Under the pieces are notes generated by a model. That model saw only the letters and a program-made list of their open reading frames with translations. It did no database searches and was not told the origin of the DNA. A program made the position numbers and the translations under genes. Positions 56,187-64,000 of a stretch of DNA of 64,000 nt are shown one piece after another (the stretch's first letter is position 1; every line of letters starts with the position of its first letter). Location of the stretch: positions 116,836 to 180,835 of the forward strand of contig ML976751.1 in NCBI GenBank assembly GCA_010015655.1. Direction: 5' to 3'. Source of the stretch: Bimuria novae-zelandiae CBS 107.79 (Eukaryota; Ascomycota; Dothideomycetes; Pleosporales; Didymosphaeriaceae).

Positions 56187-56439
56187 TGTCTGCACAGCCT
56201 CGCCTTCCGCACTAAGGGAACTATGTAACCCTATCATACCCCTGTACCCCCTCACTTCTAGTTAACCTGATACTGTACCGAAACCCCTTCGCCTCCACAC
56301 CACCTGGTACTCTATCGCATCCACAAGAACTAGAAGGAAGGTATATAGAACTATTATAGCACACACACAAGACAAGACAGACACCAGATACCAAAGACAG
56401 AGAGTTACTTATTTATTCCTTGCTACCTGTGAACCGACA
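56187..56439 (+). repeat. 5' LTR of the copia element
   Basis: 253 bp, TG...CA ends, near-identical to 62126-62378. Confidence 0.93.
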
Positions 56440-59400
56440 CTAATTAGTAGTTACCCTTACAGTCGATGCTATAAGAGATAACCACAGTCAGCAAGGAGAA
56501 CTAGAAGTGACACAACAAGGGGTATAGCAATACCCTAAACCGTGTGCTAACAAGACCCTAAGCGTTTACCTAGGTCTCCGCGTCTATCACGCCTTCGCCA
56601 GAAGCTCGCGCGTTGTAGCCTACCACTAAGTAACAAGGACTCTAAGCGTTTACCTAAGTCCCTGTCTATTACGCTCTATAGTACCCGCTACTAATAGTAC
56701 TATTAATTAACCTACGTCTTACTCTTTTAAAGAGACGCCTTACGACCCCTAAATTGCTTTCCTACGATGCCTTTTACCAACTATCTCACGAAGGAAGAAC
56801 AGGCGCTTATTAATAAGGATAGCTAGGGCTAGCCCCTTAATATTAATAAGAATACAGACATTACGAAAATTAACATAAAGAGTGTAAACATATACATCCT
56901 CTTCTACTACCAAATCTCCCGAAACAAAGAATAGGAGGACTATAAGCTATAGGAGCAAATAACTATTATCTTTAAAAGATAGCTAAAAGAACTCTTTAAT
57001 AAAGGCAACAAATCTCTTATTACTAAATTCTAAGACTACCTACGCAAGCAAGGCGTCTTTATAGCTAAGAATAGTAAGTTAATTACTTATAATATCGCAG
57101 AAGCGCTACAGGGTAACTATTATAAATAGACTAATAAAGAGGTTACTCACTAGCTTAAAATAAATAAGAGGTTTAACTTGCGCTTTAATCCAAATCTTGC
57201 GACATTGCCTCTATACAATACGCCTCTATTATAGCAATCTTCTTAATAACCCTTTACGCACCTTGCTTTTCCTTAACTAGCTCTAACAGCACGCACTATC
57301 TACCAACCTATACCTCTACTAAAATAGTAGCCTACTACATACCTGCCCCCTTATTAGTAGCACAACGCGCCTTTATCCTCTACGCAGCAGCTGAACCAGT
57401 ATAATACGTACAACCCCTATCTGTAGCACGAAAGCCCTATAGACGCCACACGTCTTAACAACACACATTAACTTATTACAGACCTTTGCAAGCTATACGA
57501 TAATAAGAAGCGCTTTAAAAGTAAGCTATATAACGTGTTTAACACTAAATTTAGAATCTTCTAAGACAATTGCAGCAAGATAGGGCTACCTAAGCAACAC
57601 TAGGATCGAGCTTTTTCTATTATACTAAAAGATAGAGCGTCCAACTACTACTATAACTACCTCGCGGGTCAGGGCTATAATCTTAAGACAATAATAGGTA
57701 TAATAAAGAGCCACTTCCACAATAAGGAGAATTATTAATTATACCTTAGCAAGTAGAGAATAATTACGCTGGCATGTATAATTAGCGCCTACCTTAATAA
57801 ATCTTGTCTTAATACTCTCTAATTACTTATTAATAAGCTCTAGAAGCTTTAACGCGGGTTAGGCTATAACTACTAAGGTAATAACGTGCTACGCGAATAA
57901 CTACTTAATACGTATAGTAGTATTAAGGACTAAAATCTTGCCCTCTTCGCCCTAGCGCCTACTTTTAAAGGCCTCTACTCTACTCTATACTTATTTATTA
58001 GCGCTACTACCCGCTCGCGCGAGGCGCGTAATCCAAGCCTAATATAATATACTACTAATAAAGAGTATTAGAACTACTATAACCTCTAACACCCCTATAA
58101 GGACGACTCTAACGCAAATGGCCATAAGCAGTACTAGACTAATAAGACCTATAGAGGTAAAGGCTTATAGAGAGGTTAAGGTAATAAATTATAAGGATTC
58201 TTATCGCGCTTCTCGCCGCAAGACGTTAACAACTATAGACTTTATTAAGGCAACTCTTAAGGATCACCTTTCTAATAGCTACTACAACCTAAGTAATAGT
58301 AATCTTAGAAGAAATACTTTATCTATAGTAAGCCTAGCTACTAATTAATAAAGCACTCTAGTGACGAGCGCAAGTAATCTTATAATAAATTTCGCTAAAT
58401 AGTGTTAGCCTACTTATATAACGCGTAACCTAACGTCGCTGACTTTTACGCTTTCCTAACTAAGTGTAAAGGTATTAAAATTAATAATAAGGCCTAGTAG
58501 ATGCTCGCTACTAAAATAATAACTAAGAGAGATTAGTTTATTGCTAAGTTCTTTAGTACAATTAATAGCAATTAGACAATTACCTACTTAAATAACTAAG
58601 CAATATACCACGCGACTACACAAATTAACGCGTTTAGGGCTATAGATAACACGCCCGCCACTATATTTACGTTTAAGGATTAATATAATAAGAAAGTCTT
58701 TTAGGGCATTATGCCTAACACGGGAGCCTTAGGCGTCTCGACAGCTAGAGAACTACAAGCAACTACTCTATAGGCAGCTATAAGCTTGCAAATAAATACC
58801 TTAACAGCTAGGCAGCACCAAATCCGCTTTGGCAGAGGCTAGGTAATTATATCCATAGGCACCCTACACGTCGACATAGTAATTAGTAAAGTCACGTTCC
58901 ACGTGCTACCTACTAATACGCCATTCTTGCTCTGTCTAGCCGACATAGACAGACTAGGCGTTAGATATGACAACCTGCGCAACGTACTAGTCCAGGGCAA
59001 CTAGCTACACCCAGTTATACGTAAATAGGGCCATCTATGGCTCCTTATAAATTAACCTAAACGCACCGCAGCCGCTAGCTACCACCTTATAAAGACTAAG
59101 CTACGCTAGCTCTACTAACAATTTAGCCACCTATTAGCTTATTAGCTCTACGACTTGCTTATTCGCGCTGGCCATAATAACGTCTATAAGAAGCTTATTA
59201 ACAAGCTTGTTAAGTACTACTAATAGTGCTAACTAAATTAGAAAGCACCTAAACGCTTTAGATTTAAGCTTAAGAAACTAGACCTAGACTTTAACTACAA
59301 GGTAATTATTAATATTATGTACCTAAATAGAAAACCTATCCTATATATAGTTAACGACGCAACCGCCTTTTAAGCTACTCGCTTCCTTAAAGATGCATTA

Positions 59401-61611
59401 GCCGCAAGCACTTAGGACGCTCTATAGCATTACTAGATTAATACCTACCTTAGACTACCTAAGTATCTTGTCTATAACGCCGGCAGGAACTTTATTTCTA
59501 CTAAATTTAAATAACTTACTAAGTTACTATTAATTAATATTAAAGAAGTACCTGTAGAAGCTTATAACAGCGTAGGCAAGGTAGAGCGATACTATACTCT
59601 ATTATAACGTGTTTTTAAGACTATCTAAGCTAATTTACCTATAATAATAGACAGGTAGCTTATCTTATAAAGGGCTATTAAAGCTATTAACGACACAGTA
59701 GGTCCTAATAGCCTAGTGCCTACGCTCCTTATCTTTGGCGCCTACCCACGAATAACAGAAAACTCTCCCCCGTCGCTATTAATTACTTAACGCGCTGCTA
59801 CTATTAAAAAGGCTATAAAAGAGGTACGACAGGTACATAAAACGCGTTAAATTAATAATACGCTAGCAACGCGCAATAGACCTACAACGCTTAAAATAAC
59901 TATACTACCTATTAACTCTAATGTGCGCGTTTGGCGCGAGAAGGATGGATAGATAGGCCCCTATAAGCTTATTACTATAACGAATAAAACCTGTATAATA
60001 CAGCTACCACATGGCCCTACAAATTTCCGCTCAACGGTTGTTAAGCTGTACTACACGGATACCTCCCCAACAAACAACGAACCAGCCACGCCACTAGCAA
60101 TTAATAATAAGGATAATAGCCACCTAATAGATATGCTAGACAACGGAGACGATAATTAGGACAAAGATAGCAAAACTAGTAGGACTAACTAGTATTAAGA
60201 ACAAGCTTCTAAACTCCCTTAATAAAAACGCGGCTAACCTAAAAGTAGCAAGAATAAGCCTAAAGCCACTATAGCCCGCACGAACCCTTATAGGACAGCT
60301 CGTGCAGCTCCTATAGTATACACTGTCCACGCAGCGCCTAATAAAGCTCACATAATAGAGGTCTTTATAACGCATAAAGAGAACACTAACTGGCTACTTG
60401 CTATACAGCTGCGCTAAGAGCAAAAGATAACTACACCTAGTTAACTACTTAAGCTATTAGATAATAAGGAAATTAATAGCCTTATTGCTAATAGAGTCTT
60501 CCGCTTTAAACAATACGATCCCGGTAAGCACTAAGGACGGATTTTTAAATCGCAACTAGTACGCGAAATTAAAGGCAAGACTATTACTACCCTATATAAG
60601 AAATTACGTCTTGTAGTGCAAGGCTATCAAGACGATAGTAAAGTAATAATCCTTACCTAATCGCTAACTATCTAGCGAGCTAGCTAATAAATTATACTAG
60701 CTATTACTCCTTTACTCATGCGTAATAGAGTTCCGTTAATAAATAGAAAGATCTCGCTCTAGCTACGAGATATCACCTAAGCATACGTATAGTCACGCAC
60801 AAAGCTTAACTAAGTAGTTATCGCCTACTTACCTAAGGAAATTAAATACAAGTATCTACCTAGCATATTTATGATAGTTAAGAAGCCTCTATACGGCCTA
60901 GCTAAAGCCAGTACCTATTAGTGGGCAACATACAGCGCTTATTATAAGAAAAAGTTTTACATAAAGACCTTAACGTATGATTCATGCCTGCTCGTGACCA
61001 CTACTTAGGACGCCTTTAGCATAGTAGGCATGCAGACTAACAACACACTTATCCTTATAAATAAACGTTTCTCTAACCTAAAGGAGAAGGAGTTAACATT
61101 TATAGCTAAGCTAAAGGAGAAGCTAATACCTACTACTCTATTAATTTTTAATAGCTACGTCCTATTAATTAATCACACTAGCAAGCTCTTACTATAATAA
61201 AAGGATTAGGGTAAGAAGATTCATCTTATTAACGTAAGCTTAGCTAACTATTAATAATAGTACGTTAAGTAGAGGGCTCACGGCGCCTACATCGCGAGCA
61301 TTTACTAACTAGAGGCAACTTTTAACCTCTCTATTACCGTATAAACTCAGGAGCCTACCGCTAACAACGTTAACGCGTTAAACAAACGCCTATAGTGGCA
61401 ACTAAATAATCTTAATCGTGGCCTCACCTATAAGGCACTTAACCTAGCTTAGGCTAAAGTCTTTATCTTTGTTAACAGCTCCTTTGCAAATAACAAAGAT
61501 TTAAGTAGCTAAATTAGCTACATAATTATAGTAGCTATAGAAGATGTTACTAACGCAGAGTTTACTATTTATAGCAATCTTATTTACTAGAGCTCTGTAA
61601 AGAGCAAACGC

Positions 61612-61869
61612 GTGACCCAGAGCGTACTTGCATTAGAAATCTACGCAATAGTAAGAGGCATTAACCTCGCATACTCTATTACCTCAACGCTTGCCATAGT
61701 TACAAAGCAGCTTAGTCTGCTATCTCTCCCCCTAGTAGTTTGTACGGACTCATACTCACTGTATGAGTGTATTGTCAAGCTAGGAACGACTAAGGAAAAA
61801 CGACTAATAATTAATATTATGGCCTTACGTCAATCATATAAGAGAAGGGAGTTGTTTAAGGTTCGATAG
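61612..61869 (+). pseudogene. Surviving open stretch of copia RNase H
   Basis: 85 codons without a stop inside an otherwise riddled pol. Residues such as SVLALEIYAIVRGINLAYSI and LPLVVCTDSYSLYECIVKLG fit the end of the copia RNase H domain. It is a remnant of the element, not an independent gene. Confidence 0.8.
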
Positions 61870-62125
61870 GTAAATAGCCAAGATAACCCTGCCAACGCTA
61901 TAATAAAAACATCGCTAAATAAAACCCTAAAAACTCTTATTAGTACAAACTCGCTGCGCGTATAAGTTAACGAATAGGTAATACGCAAGGACCCTATAAA
62001 CTAGCTCTAACAACAATAATTATAACAACCACTACATTTATTACCTTCCGACTTTCGCAAACAGCCTCTCCAGCGAGTGTACACCTAATCCACACTTGTT
62101 TTTACTATAAAAGAAAAGCTGCTAG

Positions 62126-62378
62126 TGTCTGCACAGCCTCGCCTTCCGCACTAAGGGAACTGTGTAACCCTATCATACCCTTGTACCCCCTTACTTCTAG
62201 TTAACCTGATACTGTACCGAAACCCCTTCGCCTCTACACCACCTGGTACTCTATCACATCCACAAGAACTGGAAGGAAGGTATATAGAACTATTATAGCA
62301 CACACACAAGACAAGACAGACACCAGATACCAAAGACAGAGAGTTACTTGTTTATTCCTTGCTACCTGTGAACCGATA
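62126..62378 (+). repeat. 3' LTR of the copia element
   Basis: 253 bp; the final CA has become TA. Followed by target duplication ACAGA. Confidence 0.93.
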
Positions 62379-64000
62379 ACAGATAAGGAAGTATCTCTAG
62401 GAAATAAAGACGCCTAGGAAAAGCCTTTGCCCTAGGTATAAGTAAGTATAACCTTTCTAATATAGATTTATTAAAGTTACTAAGTGATCCTTACTTTCGA
62501 ACCCCCCTTGTACTTTATTTAAATAGGTACGGGATCTAACTTAATGCCCTTATTAATACTAGTACCTAAAGTTTTCTTTTTATTAATTCTTAAATTATAG
62601 CTTTTTTATCTTAGTTACTTTATATTCTTATCTAAAAACTACCGTACTACGTTATAGTTTAAGGGTTCTTAAATAAGATTCGTACCCTAGTGGACTAATA
62701 CATTTATTTATATATAAGGATAGATAGGCAAACGATTTACAACTACCCCTTTATAGTAATAGACTTAGGAATATAGGACTATATCTTAAGACTCTAATAG
62801 CTTAAGCGCTTTAAGCTTTAATTAGATATAAAGTAAAATTAGATCTTATAGCTAGTAAAATATCCTAAGACCTACGATCCCTATAAAACTATCTTAATAT
62901 AGCTAGAATAGCTAATTTAGAACTTAGAGGTGTAGTAAGATATTTATCGCCAGGATATCTTATAGGAATAAGAATAATATTATATAAAAAATAGCCCTAC
63001 AGTTAATTATATTAAGGGCCTAATTTAACTGCCTTATCCTCTCCCTCTAAGTAGGAAGATAGTACCCCTACCTTCTTAAGATCCTGCTCTAAGACCTACC
63101 CGTTCCGTATCTACTTAGCAGGCGATGTAGATACCTATAATTACTTTTATTTTAGTAAACGCCTTTTACTTTAATATAAAAAAGCAAGTTAACCAATTTT
63201 TTACTACTTCTTTATACGAAATTAAACACCTTTTAGACTATATATAAACTTAACACTATACTAAAGATCCTAAAAATACTTATCTTGTTAAAAAATAACT
63301 TCCCTAAATATATTATTAGTATTAAGATATATTTAGCAAGACTACAGCTAATAAGCTACTTACGTATTAACTATATAACTATAAGATTATACTTACTAAA
63401 CCCCTTATAAACAACTATAGTCCTCTATATAAATCCAGTCTAGAAGAACTAGAGGCTATTAAAAAGTATATTCTAGAATATCTTTAAAAGGGATTTATTA
63501 AGTATAGTTAAAGCCCTTTCGCGTCTCCCATCCTTTATATATAAAAGCTAAACGGAGATTTTCGAATATATATAAACTATTATAAACTTAACCTTCTAAC
63601 CTAAAAGGACTCTTATCTAATTTTAAGAATTAACAAACTTTTAGCTTGCCCCTTTAATGGTAAAATATTTATTAAATTTAATATTTAAGCTATCTTTAAC
63701 AAAATTTATATAGATTCTAAATTAGAAGAGTACACTACGTTTTAGACTTAATATAAAACTTATAAGTGTAAGGTATTGCCTTTTAGGTTATATAATAGAC
63801 TAGCCACCTACTAGTAATATATAAATAATATTTTTATTAATTATTTTAACAACTTTTATATTACGTACCTAGATAATATCCTGATCTATTCTAACACCGT
63901 CGAGGAACACATTAAGCACGTTTAGAAGGTATTAGATTATCTCTAGAAAGCTAGCCTCCAAGTCGACATCCTTAAAAGTAAATTCCATGTGACTCGAACC

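Larger units (their letters stand above)
56187..62378 (+). mobile_element. Complete Ty1/copia retrotransposon, RIP-inactivated, nested in gypsy
   Basis: Direct LTRs of exactly 253 bp (56187-56439 and 62126-62378) begin TGTCTGCACAG and differ at only about 8-10 positions. ACAGA flanks the element (56182-56186 and 62379-62383). Total length is 6192 bp. Interior order is copia-type: Gag from about 56770 (near an ATG at 56770); protease near 58711 (MPNTGALGVS, the catalytic Asp now Asn); integrase about 59100-60000 (HNNVYKKLINKL, then IMYLNRKPILYIVNDATAF); reverse transcriptase about 60540-61300 (YKKLRLVVQGYQDDSK, LRDITAYV-like and KPLYG blocks); RNase H about 61440-61870 (VFIFVNSSFANNKDL). Stops are numerous. 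LTRs keep normal composition; the interior has lost TG but kept CA. Confidence 0.93.
54392..64000 (+). mobile_element. Ty3/gypsy retrotransposon, split by a nested copia element, runs off the window
   Basis: The 5' LTR is at 54392-54776 (TGTAACAGGAAC...). A Gag region at about 54830-56180 ends with a mutated CCHC zinc knuckle (near 56080-56124: the spacing fits, but the codons for three of the four ligands are changed). The copia element at 56187-62378 interrupts it. From 62379 the gypsy Pol resumes: at about 63340-63990 the plus strand shows reverse transcriptase blocks in order, SPFASPILY, NGDFRIYINYYKLN, the KVLPFRLYN region and a mutated YLDNILIYS catalytic box (usual YLDD), then VEEHIKHV. 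Every stretch has multiple stops and nearly all CA/TG is gone on both strands (180 bp at 54841-55020 has no CA and one TG). The 3' half lies beyond 64000. Confidence 0.88.

Noticed and set aside
58118..58348. 76-codon plus-strand open frame in the copia interior
   Set aside because: It lies within the RIP-mutated Gag region and is only a chance open stretch of the dead element.
60136..60375. 79-codon minus-strand frame in the copia interior
   Set aside because: Antisense to the pol region, low-complexity composition, no family resemblance.

Overview
The window looks like a chromosomal piece of a filamentous ascomycete (Pezizomycotina, probably Dothideomycetes). This is inferred from dense genes with several 45-60 bp GT-AG introns, fungal-type protein families, and AT-rich transposon blocks mutated in the manner of RIP (CpA/TpG converted to TpA while CpG survives). 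A secreted PL3 pectate lyase and a GPI-type GH79 glucuronidase suggest a plant-associated or plant-degrading lifestyle. No species call is possible from the sequence alone.

Layout. 1-2200: a pyridoxamine-phosphate-oxidase-like (Alr4036-type) FMN protein gene on the minus strand. 2200-5350: RIP-mutated DNA holding a well-preserved solo LTR (3443-3828) with target duplication ATCGG. 5350-43350: a gene-rich arm with two nuclear-looking hypothetical genes, a Tc1/mariner element (11779-13089), a GDSL esterase, a tiny charged protein, complex I NDUFS4 and ATP synthase subunit f sharing a 247 bp divergent promoter, a 1360-residue disordered protein, a decayed F-box gene with a 233 bp MITE just upstream, GH79, PL3, a peroxisomal-type acyl-CoA ligase and four small or hypothetical genes.

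43356-53050 is a transposon landing zone. Two Fot1/pogo-type elements sit end to end sharing one TA. They are followed by a truncated Hsp70-like relic, then a piggyBac-like transposase gene split by two LTR insertions that both used the same TATTC target, and then a Myb/SANT-domain reading frame running into RIP-mutated DNA. 53050-64000 is a retrotransposon cluster: a solo LTR with an internal minisatellite, then a Ty3/gypsy element (5' LTR at 54392, reverse transcriptase at the window edge) split by a complete Ty1/copia element (56187-62378, 253 bp LTRs, target duplication ACAGA).

The coding genes do not form an obvious pathway cluster. The clearest functional pairing is the divergent NDUFS4/ATP17 pair (oxidative phosphorylation); PL3 and GH79 are both plant or matrix polysaccharide enzymes within 6 kb. 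I found no clearly new molecular system. The most informative material is transposon archaeology: nested insertions dated by RIP, strand-asymmetric RIP, and repeated use of the same insertion sites. Exon coordinates were derived by hand from splice consensus, phase and family expectation.
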